This document shows, in pieces, positions 34,226 to 50,411 of a stretch of 64,000 nucleotides of DNA; the stretch's first letter is position 1; each line of letters starts with the position of its first letter. The position numbers and the translations under genes are program-made. A model generated the notes under the pieces. It saw nothing but the letters and a program-made list of their open reading frames with translations. It had not been told where the DNA came from and did no database searches. Source of the DNA: Clostridia bacterium (GTDB taxonomy: Bacteria > Bacillota > Clostridia > Christensenellales > Borkfalkiaceae); contig JAGAIP010000003.1 in the NCBI GenBank assembly GCA_017626495.1, positions 1 through 64,000 on the forward strand, written 5' to 3'.

Positions 34226-36856
34226 TTAAGATTCTAAATCTTTGAGCTGCGCTTCGATTTTTGACTTCATGTCGAGGTATTTTTCGAACTTCGCTCTTTC
34301 GTCCTCGACGAGCTTCTTAGGCGCTTTTAACAGGAAATTTTGATTGTTGAGTTTTCCGTCCGCCCTCGCGATCTCTCCGATGACGCGTTCGAGTTCAGCC
34401 TGCAATCTGGCTTTTTCCTTTTCGAGATCGACAAGCTCTCCGAGAGGAATGTAGATCTGTGCGATCTCGGTAACCTTGGAAACGACCTTTCCGAGGGAAG
34501 ATACGTCCTCGACGTATTTTACGGCGTTTGCGCCTGCGAGCTTACAGATGCTCGCTTCGTTCGCATGGATATATCTCTTATTCTCGGTAATGAGGTATAA
34601 ATCGACGCGCTTAGAGGGAGCGCATCCGACTTCCGTCTTGGCGGCGCGAACCGCCTGAATCATTTCTTTGATTCCCTCGAACGCCTTTGCCTCTTTCTTA
34701 TAGGCATATTTTGCGTTGTATCTGGGATAATCCGCAATCATGATGCTGCCGTTCGTATGGGGAAGATGCTGATAGATTTCTTCCGTAACGAAAGGAAGGA
34801 AAGGATGCAGGAGTTTCAAAGCCTCTCCGAGCACAAAACAGAGCACGCTGATCGCACCGTTCTTTTTGTTCTCGTCCTCTCCGTAGAGGGCAGGCTTCGT
34901 CAGTTCGATGTACCAGTCGCAGAAATCGTCCCACATGAAATCGTACAGTTTCGAGAGCGCAACGCCGAGCTCGAACTTATTGAGATTGAGCGTTACTTCC
35001 TTAATGCAGGTTTCGAGTTTGGAAACGATCCACTTGTCTGCGGCGGAAAACCTTACTTCCTGCACGGGGAGTACCTGTTTTCCCTCCGCATTCATGATGA
35101 CGAAACGGCTTGCGTTCCAGATCTTGTTGATGAAATTCCTGCCTGCCTCGACTTTGCCTTCCGTATAACGGGTATCGTTGCCGGGAGCAACGCCCGTCAT
35201 CAGGGAGAAACGGAGAGAGTCTGCGCCGTACTGATCGATGACGACCAACGGATCCACGCCGTTTCCGAGCGATTTACTCATCTTTCTGCCCTGTTCGTCG
35301 CGAACGAGACCGTGGAAGAGTACGTCGCGGAAGGGAACTTGTTTCTTGTGTTCGAGACCGCTGAAAATCATTCTGGAAACCCAGAAGAAGAGAATATCGT
35401 ACCCCGTTACGAGCACGTCGGTGGGATAGAAATAATCGAGATCGGGCGTATGATCGGGCCATCCGAGCGTCGAGAAGGGCCAGAGCGCGGAAGAGAACCA
35501 GGTGTCGAGCACGTCCTCGTCCTGATGAAGGTGGGTTCCTCCGCACTTCGGACAGACGGTAGGATCTTCCTTTTCGCAGACAATCTCACCGCAGTCGGGA
35601 CAATACCAAACGGGAATCCTGTGTCCCCACCAGAGCTGACGGGAAATACACCAGTCGCGGATATTCTCCATCCAGTTATAGTACGTCTTGGTCAGACGGT
35701 CGGGAATGATTTTGATTTTATTCTTCATGACTGCCTGTATGGCAGGCTTTGCGAGCGGCTCCATCTTAACGAACCACTGTTTGGAGACGATGGGCTCTAC
35801 CGCGTTGTGGCAACGATAGCAATGCCCTACCGCGTGGGTGTGCGGTTCGATGCGGACGAGGTTTCCGAGCGTTTCGAGCTCTTTAACGACCGCCTTTCTG
35901 CACTCGTATCTGTCCATTCCGACAAATTTTCCCGCCTCTTCGTTCATCGTGCCGTCGTCGTTCATAACGCGTACAATGGGAAGCTGATGGCGGATACCGA
36001 CTTCAAAGTCGTTGGGATCGTGCGCAGGCGTGATTTTAACGCAACCCGTACCGAATTCCATATCCGCGTGTTCGTCTCCTACGACGGGAATCTCTCTGCC
36101 GACAATAGGAAGAACGAGCGTTTTACCGATCATATCCCGATAGCGAGGATCTTCGGGATTGACCGCGACCGCGGTATCGCCGAACATGGTCTCGGGACGC
36201 GTGGTTGCAACCACGAGACTTCTCGAAGGATCGTCCTTCATGAAATAACGAAGATGCCAGAATGCGGACGCCTCGTCGGAATATTCTACTTCCGCGTCGG
36301 AAAGAGCCGTCTTGCAGTGAGGGCACCAGTTGATGATACGACTGCCCTGATAAATAAGTCCCTTATGATAGAGATTGACGAACGCCTCGCGCACCGCCTT
36401 GGAACACTTATCGTCCATCGTGAACGCAAGTCTGTCCCAATCGCAGGAAGACCCCATCTTTTTGAGCTGATCGCAAATTCTTCCGGCATACTTATCTTTC
36501 CATGCCCAAGTACGCTTTAAGAATTCTTCTCTTCCGAGGTCCTCTTTCGTTTTTCCTTCCGTCTCGCGGACGTAATCGACGACTTTGACTTCCGTCGCGA
36601 TTGCGGCGTGGTCGGTACCGGGAAGCCAAAGAGCGGAATAGCCCTGCATACGTTTGAAACGGATGATGGTATCCTGCAACGTACAGTCCATTGCGTGCCC
36701 CATGTGAAGCTGACCGGTGATATTCGGAGGAGGCATAACGATGGTAAACGGAACTTTTGAAGGATCTGTTTCCGCGTGGAAATAACCCTTTTCGCACCAT
36801 TCGGTATAGATACGGTCCTCAAAGTCTTTGGGATTGTAAGTCTTTTGCATTTCCAT
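34226..36856 (-). CDS. valS: Valyl-tRNA synthetase
   Basis: 876 residues, class Ia. The HIGH-type motif is PPPNITGQLHMGHAM (about 41-55), the KMSKS loop is GRKMSKSLGNG and an editing (CP1) domain lies between them. Zinc-binding cysteines occur in WYCPDCGE and CPKCGG. The C-terminal coiled coil (about 810-876) is the tRNA-binding arm of ValRS. AAGGTGAT precedes the ATG at 36856. The leader is only about 30 bases, so there is no T-box. Confidence 0.97.
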   Translation of the reverse strand: MEMQKTYNPKDFEDRIYTEWCEKGYFHAETDPSKVPFTIVMPPPNITGQLHMGHAMDCTLQDTIIRFKRMQGYSALWLPGTDHAAIATEVKVVDYVRETEGKTKEDLGREEFLKRTWAWKDKYAGRICDQLKKMGSSCDWDRLAFTMDDKCSKAVREAFVNLYHKGLIYQGSRIINWCPHCKTALSDAEVEYSDEASAFWHLRYFMKDDPSRSLVVATTRPETMFGDTAVAVNPEDPRYRDMIGKTLVLPIVGREIPVVGDEHADMEFGTGCVKITPAHDPNDFEVGIRHQLPIVRVMNDDGTMNEEAGKFVGMDRYECRKAVVKELETLGNLVRIEPHTHAVGHCYRCHNAVEPIVSKQWFVKMEPLAKPAIQAVMKNKIKIIPDRLTKTYYNWMENIRDWCISRQLWWGHRIPVWYCPDCGEIVCEKEDPTVCPKCGGTHLHQDEDVLDTWFSSALWPFSTLGWPDHTPDLDYFYPTDVLVTGYDILFFWVSRMIFSGLEHKKQVPFRDVLFHGLVRDEQGRKMSKSLGNGVDPLVVIDQYGADSLRFSLMTGVAPGNDTRYTEGKVEAGRNFINKIWNASRFVIMNAEGKQVLPVQEVRFSAADKWIVSKLETCIKEVTLNLNKFELGVALSKLYDFMWDDFCDWYIELTKPALYGEDENKKNGAISVLCFVLGEALKLLHPFLPFVTEEIYQHLPHTNGSIMIADYPRYNAKYAYKKEAKAFEGIKEMIQAVRAAKTEVGCAPSKRVDLYLITENKRYIHANEASICKLAGANAVKYVEDVSSLGKVVSKVTEIAQIYIPLGELVDLEKEKARLQAELERVIGEIARADGKLNNQNFLLKAPKKLVEDERAKFEKYLDMKSKIEAQLKDLES

Positions 36857-36888
36857 AATTGATCACCTTTAACAATAGATACGGATTT

Positions 36889-36917
36889 ATTCTAGCTCTT
36901 TTCTTTTCATTTGTCAA
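36889..36917 (-). promoter_or_regulatory. valS promoter, -35 overlapping the divergent promoter
   Basis: Minus strand TTGACA (36912-36917), 17 bases, TAGAAT (36889-36894). Its -35 shares five bases with the plus-strand -35 at 36911-36916. Confidence 0.8.
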
Positions 36918-36940
36918 ATAAAAGCCCGTCGGCATACAAT
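36911..36940 (+). promoter_or_regulatory. Promoter of the ABC importer operon
   Basis: TTGTCA (36911-36916), 18 bases, TACAAT (36935-36940). It is back to back with the valS promoter. Both polymerases could not bind at once. Confidence 0.7.
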
Positions 36941-36967
36941 ATATTATCAAAAATTTCGGAGTTAATC

Positions 36968-37966
36968 ATGAAAAAAATGTTAGCAATTCTCTTTTCCGTC
37001 CTTTTCACGCTTCCTTTGGCAGGGTGCAAGGACGAGAAAAAAGTTCTTCGTATCAATGAAGTGACGCATTCCGTGTTCTATGCGCCTCTCTATCTCGCCG
37101 AGGCGCTCGGTTATTTTGCCGAGGAAGGCATCGAAATCGAGATCACCAACGGCGGCGGAGCAGACAATACCATGGCGGCGGTGCTTTCGGGCAGCGCAGA
37201 CGTCGGTTTCTGCGGGCCCGAGGCGGCGCTTTACGTTCTCGTCGGCGGAAGCACGGACGTACCCAAAGTGTTCGGTCAACTCACCAAACGGGACGGTTCT
37301 TTCCTCGTATCCCGTGTGAAGGAAGACAATTTCACCTTTGAAAATCTGAGAGGCAAGGAAATCCTTGCAGGAAGAAGGGGCGGCGTTCCCGCCATGACCT
37401 TTGAAACCGTTCTCAAAGAGCACGGACTCAAAGACGGCGTAGATCTCACCTTAAACTATGACGTCGCCTTTAATCTGATGACGAGCGCGTTCGAATCGGG
37501 CGTTGCGGACTATTGCACCATGTTCGAGCCGACTGCGTCCGAGTATGAAAAGGCAGGCAAGGGATATATCGTGGCGAGCGTCGGAGAGGCGTCGGGCGAG
37601 ATACCCTACACCTGCTTTATGGCGAAAGAAAGTTATATTACCGCTCATGAGGAGCAAATTGAAGGATTTCTCCGCGCCGTAACAAAATCAGTCAAATACG
37701 TCATGGAACATGATTCAAAGACGCTCGCTCCCCTCCTCGTCAGCTATTTCGAGAGCACTTCCCTCGATTCTATCTCCACTTCTCTCGACAGTTATAAGCG
37801 GATCGACGCGTGGATGACAAATCTCACCATGGAAGAGAATAGCTTCTCCCGTCTGCAAGACGTCATCGAAAACGCCGGCGAGCTTGCGAGAAGAGTTTCC
37901 CTCGAAGAGCTGTCCGTCTCCGCTTATTCTCAAAAGGCGTATCGGGACGTATATTCGGAAGGATAA
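36968..37966 (+). CDS. NMT1/SsuA-like substrate-binding lipoprotein
   Basis: 332 residues from the ATG at 36968 (GGAG upstream). It has a lipoprotein signal peptide with lipobox LAGC (Cys20). The mature protein is a periplasmic-binding fold of the NMT1/THI5-SsuA-TauA group: HSVFYAPLYLAEALGYFAEEGIEIE and GGGADNTMAAVLSGSADVGFCGPEAA. This group binds thiamine pyrimidine precursors, aliphatic sulfonates, taurine, nitrate or riboflavin-like ligands. The CCCFC motif of THI5 is absent. The genes next door give the matching ATPase and permease. No thiamine (TPP) riboswitch precedes the operon, so the substrate stays open. Confidence 0.85.
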   Translation: MKKMLAILFSVLFTLPLAGCKDEKKVLRINEVTHSVFYAPLYLAEALGYFAEEGIEIEITNGGGADNTMAAVLSGSADVGFCGPEAALYVLVGGSTDVPKVFGQLTKRDGSFLVSRVKEDNFTFENLRGKEILAGRRGGVPAMTFETVLKEHGLKDGVDLTLNYDVAFNLMTSAFESGVADYCTMFEPTASEYEKAGKGYIVASVGEASGEIPYTCFMAKESYITAHEEQIEGFLRAVTKSVKYVMEHDSKTLAPLLVSYFESTSLDSISTSLDSYKRIDAWMTNLTMEENSFSRLQDVIENAGELARRVSLEELSVSAYSQKAYRDVYSEG

Positions 37967-37971
37967 ACGCC

Positions 37972-38703
37972 ATGGAACTTTTACGATTCGATGACGTCTC
38001 ATTCCGCTACCACAGCTTAAACGGGGAAACGCTTGCCGTCAGTCATCTGAGCTTTTCCGTGAAGGTCGGTGAATTCGTCGCCATTGTCGGCCCGTCAGGG
38101 TGCGGAAAAACGACAATTCTTTCCCTGATTGCAGGGCTTTTGTCTCCGTCTGAGGGAAAAATTCACCGTGCGGACGAAAAATACGGTTATATGCTCCAAC
38201 GAGACGAACTGTTCCCGTGGAGAACGGTGCTGAAAAACATCCTTTTGCCGCTGGAAATCGAACGTAAGCTGACCAAAGAGAACAGGGAGCACTGCATTTC
38301 CCTCGCAAACAAGTACGGACTCAAAGACTTTCTCGACAAATACCCCGATCAGCTTTCGGGCGGACTTCGCCAGCGCGCGGCGCTCATACGGACGCTCTCC
38401 ACCCGCCCCGACCTGCTTTTGCTGGATGAACCGTTCTCCGCGCTCGACTATCAGACGAGGCTCAACGTCTGCGAGGACGTCTCCTCCATCATTCGGGAAG
38501 AGAAAAAGACGGCGGTCCTGATCACGCACGATTTGAGCGAGGGAATCTCCGTTGCCGACAAGATACTCGTTTTGACGGCGCGCCCTGCCTCGCTCAAAGC
38601 GGAGCACGTCGTTCCCTTCACGGAACGCTCCCCTCTGAAACGGAGGAATTTACAGGAATTTCCCCACCTTTTCGATTTGTTATGGAGGGAATTGAACGAA
38701 TGA
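37972..38703 (+). CDS. ABC importer ATP-binding protein (SsuB/TauB/ThiZ-like)
   Basis: 243 residues. Walker A GPSGCGKTTIL (about 42-52), Q-loop MLQRDELFPW, signature LSGGLRQRAALIRTL, Walker B LLLLDEPFSALD and switch ITHDLSEGIS. The LFPW segment and the Asp-Glu-Pro-Phe-Ser-Ala-Leu-Asp motif are usual in the nitrate/sulfonate/taurine ATPase family. It is 5 bases after the binding protein and its stop overlaps the permease start (ATGA). Confidence 0.93.
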   Translation: MELLRFDDVSFRYHSLNGETLAVSHLSFSVKVGEFVAIVGPSGCGKTTILSLIAGLLSPSEGKIHRADEKYGYMLQRDELFPWRTVLKNILLPLEIERKLTKENREHCISLANKYGLKDFLDKYPDQLSGGLRQRAALIRTLSTRPDLLLLDEPFSALDYQTRLNVCEDVSSIIREEKKTAVLITHDLSEGISVADKILVLTARPASLKAEHVVPFTERSPLKRRNLQEFPHLFDLLWRELNE

Positions 38704-39494
38704 ACTTATCCAAAGAACAAACGCTCTTTCTGAAAAAACAAAAGCGAACCACCTATCTCACTCACGCCGTGCGGATCGGGGTGCTCGTGCTCCTCTTGGG
38801 CATTTGGGAAATCGCGGCCGACCTATCTTGGGTGAACCCATTTATCACGAGCTCCCCTTCCCGCATCTTTCGCTGTACCTGCGACCTCGCGAAAAACGGA
38901 AATCTTCTCTATCACGTCGGAACCACGCTCTGGGAAACGCTCACAGGATTTGCCTTAGCCGTGCTGCTCGGGTTTATCCTTGCCCTGCTCCTATGGTGGA
39001 GCGACTTTTTCCGTCGCATCGCGGAGCCATATCTCATCGTCTTGAATGCTCTGCCCAAAATCGCCCTAGGTCCTCTCATCATCATCTGGTGCGGAACGGG
39101 TTCGAGGGCAATCGTGCTGATGACCGTACTCGTCTCGCTCATCGTCGCCGTCATGAACCTCGCAAACGGATTTCTTGCCACCGACGCGGGAAAAATCAAG
39201 TTGCTCGAATCCATGCGCGCCACGAAAGCGCAGATCCTGTTTAAGCTCGTTTTCCCCTCGTCTCTTCCTTCCGTCTTTTCCATGCTCAAACTCTGCGTGG
39301 GAATGGCGTGGATCGGTTCGGTCATGGGCGAATACATGGTTTCCAAAGCAGGACTCGGTTACCTCATCGTCTACGGCGGTCAGGTATTCAAGCTCGACCT
39401 CGTCATGTCCGCGACGGTACTCCTGTGCCTCCTTGCGGGGATTATGTACGCTCTCGTCGCGCTCCTTGAAAAAATACTCGTAAAACGGTATTGA
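38700..39494 (+). CDS. ABC importer permease (SsuC/TauC/ThiX-like)
   Basis: 264 residues with about six transmembrane helices of the BPD_transp_1 fold. The coupling motif is ESMRATKAQILFKLVFPSSLPSVFSMLK (about 167-194), the EAA loop of this family. LNALPKIALGPLIIIWCGTGSRAIV is the typical preceding helix pair. The ATG at 38700 overlaps the ATPase stop. It closes a three-gene importer. Confidence 0.92.
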   Translation: MNLSKEQTLFLKKQKRTTYLTHAVRIGVLVLLLGIWEIAADLSWVNPFITSSPSRIFRCTCDLAKNGNLLYHVGTTLWETLTGFALAVLLGFILALLLWWSDFFRRIAEPYLIVLNALPKIALGPLIIIWCGTGSRAIVLMTVLVSLIVAVMNLANGFLATDAGKIKLLESMRATKAQILFKLVFPSSLPSVFSMLKLCVGMAWIGSVMGEYMVSKAGLGYLIVYGGQVFKLDLVMSATVLLCLLAGIMYALVALLEKILVKRY

Positions 39495-39519
39495 AACCAT
39501 CTTTTCAAATTTTGACCGC

Positions 39520-39552
39520 AAAAAAATACCCGTCCGAGGACGGGTATTTTTT
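39520..39552. terminator. Bidirectional terminator between the importer and rpoC
   Basis: AAAAAATACCCGTC / GACGGGTATTTTTT with a 4-base loop, A- and T-tracts on both sides. Confidence 0.9.
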
Positions 39553-39557
39553 GTTGC

Positions 39558-43223
<3,666 letters not shown>

Positions 43224-43234
43224 TCTGTTACCTC

Positions 43235-47242
<4,008 letters not shown>

Positions 47243-47408
47243 CGGTTACTGCATACTCCTTAAAATGATTTTAACGCAAAAGCGATCTTCCGTATATATC
47301 TTTTCACCGAAAAAAATCGAAAGGTTAACGAATTTGGTTCGGATTTGAGAAAAAGCCTTTACTTTTTTCCCCGTCCGTTGTATAATAAACAGGAAGTTTT
47401 GCTTGATT

Positions 47409-47438
47409 TTGTTCCTTTTTTTATCAAAAAAGGAACAA
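47409..47438 (-). promoter_or_regulatory. Perfect hairpin in the rpoB leader
   Basis: A 13-bp perfect inverted repeat (TTGTTCCTTTTTT with AAAAAAGGAACAA, 4-base loop). It falls about 30 bases into a leader of roughly 220 bases. No T tract follows on the minus strand, so it is not a standard terminator. Confidence 0.55.
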
Positions 47439-47452
47439 GACGGCATACTGCC

Positions 47453-47500
47453 TATAATAATACATTATGTTATTATAGCGTCTGTTTCCCCGTTTGTCAA
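47453..47500 (-). promoter_or_regulatory. rpoBC promoter with a dyad over the -10
   Basis: Minus strand TTGACA (47495-47500), 17 bases, TATAAT (47472-47477). TATAATAA (47453-47460) and TTATTATA (47470-47477) form an inverted repeat spanning the -10 and the start region. This gap (47243-47552) also holds the leader hairpin and the region upstream of rqcP. I find no confident plus-strand promoter in it. Confidence 0.8.
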
Positions 47501-47552
47501 GCAGTTTGAACTATCTTTTTCGAAAAATCAATTCTATCTATCGGAGAATTTC

Positions 47553-47792
47553 ATGAGAATCGATAAATTTCTGAAAGTTTCGCGTATCCTCAAACGAAGA
47601 ACGGTCGCACAAGAGGCGTGCGGCGCTGGAAAAGTCGTGGTGAACGGAAGAGAAGTAAAACCTGCGTATCAGGTCAAGGTCGGAGACGAGGTCGAGATCC
47701 TCTATGCGACGGGCGCGCTTAAATTCCGCGTGCTCGATATCAAAGAGACGGTGAAAAAAGACGAGGCCGCCTCCCTCTACGAGATGTTATGA
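47553..47792 (+). CDS. rqcP: RqcP (YabO), S4-domain ribosome quality control factor
   Basis: 79 residues, one S4 RNA-binding domain from the start: MRIDKFLKVSRILKRRTVAQEAC, then GKVVVNGREVKPAYQVKVGDEVEI. RqcP binds 50S-peptidyl-tRNA complexes and helps RqcH add alanine tails to stalled nascent chains. The ATG at 47553 follows CGGAGA. A longer frame from 47403 covers promoter sequence. It overlaps ispDF by 4 bases. Confidence 0.92.
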   Translation: MRIDKFLKVSRILKRRTVAQEACGAGKVVVNGREVKPAYQVKVGDEVEILYATGALKFRVLDIKETVKKDEAASLYEML

Positions 47793-48889
47793 TCAGCGTT
47801 TTGATTTGCGGCGCGGGGAAAGGCACGCGCGCAGGATTTTCCGAAAATAAATTGTTCCGCACGCTCGGCGGAAGAACGGTCGTCGAACAGACGGTGGAAG
47901 CTTTTTCCATTCCCGAGATCGACGAGATCGTGGTGACCGCCTCCCCTTCCGATCTCGAACGCATGAAGTCTCTCCTTCCGACCTGCAAAATCGTGGAGGG
48001 CGGAGACAGCCGTTCCGCGTCCGTGAAAAAGGGACTCGACGCGGTCACGGGCGATATCGTACTCATTCACGACGGAGCGAGACCGTTCGTGACGAAAAAA
48101 ATCATTCTCGACTGTATCGCATGCGTCAGAGAGAACGGGAGCGGAATCTGTTCCCTGCCCATGACGGATACGACGGTCATCGCGTCGGGAACTACGATCA
48201 CGAGGATTCCCGACCGAAGCACGCTTTATACCGTGCAGACGCCACAGGGCTTTTTCACGGCGGAAATCAGGCGCGCCTATGCGCTCGCAGGCGATCGGAC
48301 CTTTACGGACGACTCGTCCGTATATACGCATTTCATCTCCCCTGCCGTTCTCTTTCACGGAGACGCGCGCAATAAAAAACTCACCTTTCAAGAGGATTTC
48401 ATGCAGGAAACGTATTTGACGGGCGTAGGTATAGATACGCACGCTTTCGGTAAAAATCAAGATTACATCGTAATGGGCAACGTAACCGTTCCGTCTCCTT
48501 CGGGGCTCATCGCCCACAGCGACGGAGACGTGCTCATTCACGCGGTGATGGACGCGCTTCTCTCCGCGGCGGGACTGCGAGACATCGGATTTTATTTCCC
48601 CGAAAACGACCCTGCTTTCGAGGGCGCGGACAGCGGAAAGTTGCTTGAAAAGGTAGTCTCTTTACTTGAAGAGAACGGTTGCCGCGTCGTCAACGTTTCC
48701 GTTGCGGTGCAGGCGCAGATTCCTCGTCTTTCCCCCTATATCGGACAGATGAAGGAGAATCTTGCGCGCATCATGAAAATCCCCTCAAACAGAGTGGGAA
48801 TCACGGCCGGGACGAACGAGGGACTCGGATATATCGGCGAGAAAAAGGGAATCACCGTCACCGCAAGCGCGATGATCGCACAGAGATAA
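47789..48889 (+). CDS. ispDF: Bifunctional IspD-IspF of the MEP isoprenoid pathway
   Basis: 366 residues. The first about 205 residues are IspD (MEP cytidylyltransferase: GAGKGTRAGFSENKLF, HDGARPFV, DTTVIA, QTPQGF). The remainder is IspF (MECDP synthase: GVGIDTHAFG with zinc-site Asp and His, HSDGDVLIHAVMDALLSAAGLRDIG, ITAGTNEGLGYIGEKKGI). The two catalyse steps 3 and 5 of the pathway. Fusions are known in alphaproteobacteria and some Clostridia. The IspD start CGAGKGTR lacks part of the usual AAGxGxR signature but keeps glycine, lysine and arginine. It sits between rqcP and radA. Confidence 0.95.
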   Translation: MISVLICGAGKGTRAGFSENKLFRTLGGRTVVEQTVEAFSIPEIDEIVVTASPSDLERMKSLLPTCKIVEGGDSRSASVKKGLDAVTGDIVLIHDGARPFVTKKIILDCIACVRENGSGICSLPMTDTTVIASGTTITRIPDRSTLYTVQTPQGFFTAEIRRAYALAGDRTFTDDSSVYTHFISPAVLFHGDARNKKLTFQEDFMQETYLTGVGIDTHAFGKNQDYIVMGNVTVPSPSGLIAHSDGDVLIHAVMDALLSAAGLRDIGFYFPENDPAFEGADSGKLLEKVVSLLEENGCRVVNVSVAVQAQIPRLSPYIGQMKENLARIMKIPSNRVGITAGTNEGLGYIGEKKGITVTASAMIAQR

Positions 48890-48891
48890 GT

Positions 48892-50250
48892 ATGGCAAAA
48901 TCAACCTCACAATTTATCTGCAACGAATGCGGAGCGACCTCGCCCAAATGGCTGGGAAGATGCCCTTCGTGCGGAAAATTCAATACCATGATCGAAGAGA
49001 CGATCGCCCCCGCAAAGTCGGGAATCGGACTGCGCGCCTCGTCGAACAAAAAGCCCGTTCCTCTCTCCGAAGTGGAACGGGAAAAATTCGAGCGTAAGCG
49101 GAGCGGTCTCGACGAGCTGGACGCCGTGCTCGGCGGAGGAATCGTTCCCGGTTCGCTCGTCCTCATCGGCGGAGATCCGGGAATCGGAAAGAGTACTCTC
49201 TTGACGCAGGTCGCCTCAAACCTCGCGCAAACGGAGAAAGTTTTATACGTCTGCGCCGAAGAAAGCTGCTCCCAAGTCAAGCTCAGATGCGACCGTCTGG
49301 GGCTCAATGCGGCGCATTTTTATCTTTTGAACGAGACTTGTCTCGAAGACGTCGAGCCCTCGCTCGCAGGTGCGCGGTACGTTATCATAGACTCCGTTCA
49401 GGCGGTTTATACGGACGCGCTGTCCTCGGCGGCAGGCTCGGTCGGACAAATCAGAGAATGTGCGGCAAAGCTCATGCGCATTGCCAAAGCGCAGGGAATC
49501 ACCTTCTTCATCGTCGGACACGTTACGAAAGAGGGCGCGCTGGCAGGACCGAAAGTCCTCGAACACGTCATGGACACCGTACTCTACTTCGAAGGCGAAC
49601 GGGAGGATAATTTCCGCCTGCTCCGTTCCGTGAAAAACAGATTCGGTTCGGTACAGGAAATCGGCGTGTTTGAAATGACGGAAAAAGGTCTCGTCGGCGT
49701 GAAAGATTATGCCGGGTTATTCCTTTCGGACAAACGGGGAGAAGCGGCAGGTTGCGTGGTAACGCCCTCCGAGACGGGAAATAAAATCGTCATGGTCGAA
49801 TTGCAGACGCTCATCGCAAAGACGGCGTTCGGTCTGCCGAGAAGAATGCCCCTCGGCATCGACATGAACAAGCTCATCGTACTGACCGCCGTCCTCGAAA
49901 AGCGTTGCGGAATCCCCCTCTTCAATCAGGACGTCTATATCAACGCGATGGGCGGCATCAAGCTGACCGAACCGAGCATCGACCTTGCCGTCTGCCTCGC
50001 CCTTGCGAGCGCGTTTAAGGGAATCCCCATCGACGCGCAGACCGCCGTATTCGGAGAGACGGGGCTCACGGGTGAAATCAGGGGCGTTTCGAACGCCGAC
50101 AGGCGCGTGAACGAATGCATCAAGATGGGGTTCAAAAGGGTTGTGATTCCCTATAAAAACAAGCCCTCTTGCGAAAAATACAAGGGGCAGATCGAGATTG
50201 TAGCCGTTTCGAGTTTATGGCAGGCAATCAAAGCCGTTCTTCCCGAATAG
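48892..50250 (+). CDS. radA: DNA repair protein RadA (Sms)
   Basis: 452 residues. The N-terminal zinc finger is CNECG...CPSCG (10-30), followed by a RecA-like domain with GGDPGIGKSTL (about 88-98), the RadA-specific KNRFGSVQEIG, and a Lon-like C-terminal domain (about 300-452). It drives branch migration in recombination. The ATG at 48892 is 2 bases after the ispDF stop. The purine-rich end of ispDF (GAGATAAG) acts as a weak ribosome site. Confidence 0.96.
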   Translation: MAKSTSQFICNECGATSPKWLGRCPSCGKFNTMIEETIAPAKSGIGLRASSNKKPVPLSEVEREKFERKRSGLDELDAVLGGGIVPGSLVLIGGDPGIGKSTLLTQVASNLAQTEKVLYVCAEESCSQVKLRCDRLGLNAAHFYLLNETCLEDVEPSLAGARYVIIDSVQAVYTDALSSAAGSVGQIRECAAKLMRIAKAQGITFFIVGHVTKEGALAGPKVLEHVMDTVLYFEGEREDNFRLLRSVKNRFGSVQEIGVFEMTEKGLVGVKDYAGLFLSDKRGEAAGCVVTPSETGNKIVMVELQTLIAKTAFGLPRRMPLGIDMNKLIVLTAVLEKRCGIPLFNQDVYINAMGGIKLTEPSIDLAVCLALASAFKGIPIDAQTAVFGETGLTGEIRGVSNADRRVNECIKMGFKRVVIPYKNKPSCEKYKGQIEIVAVSSLWQAIKAVLPE

Positions 50251-50304
50251 CTTTCGGATAAAACCGTTTTCTTCCCCTTTATAAAAATTTCATCGCTACA
50301 AAAG

Positions 50305-50334
50305 ACAGAGCGTTGCAAAAGCAACGCTCTGTTT
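50305..50334. terminator. Terminator between radA and the DUF5692 gene
   Basis: Perfect 12-bp stem (ACAGAGCGTTGC) with a 4-base loop. T tails are short on the plus side (GTTTC) and CTTTTG on the minus side. The remaining 50335-50411 shows nothing else. Confidence 0.7.
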
Positions 50335-50411
50335 CATGTTGTGTAATTATTCCGAGACGATAACGAGGGATCCCCTTCGTTCGTACCCGAATCGGAGATT
50401 CAGCCCAAACG

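Noticed and set aside
36857-36888. T-box riboswitch before valS
   Set aside because: The leader is only about 30 bases, far too short.
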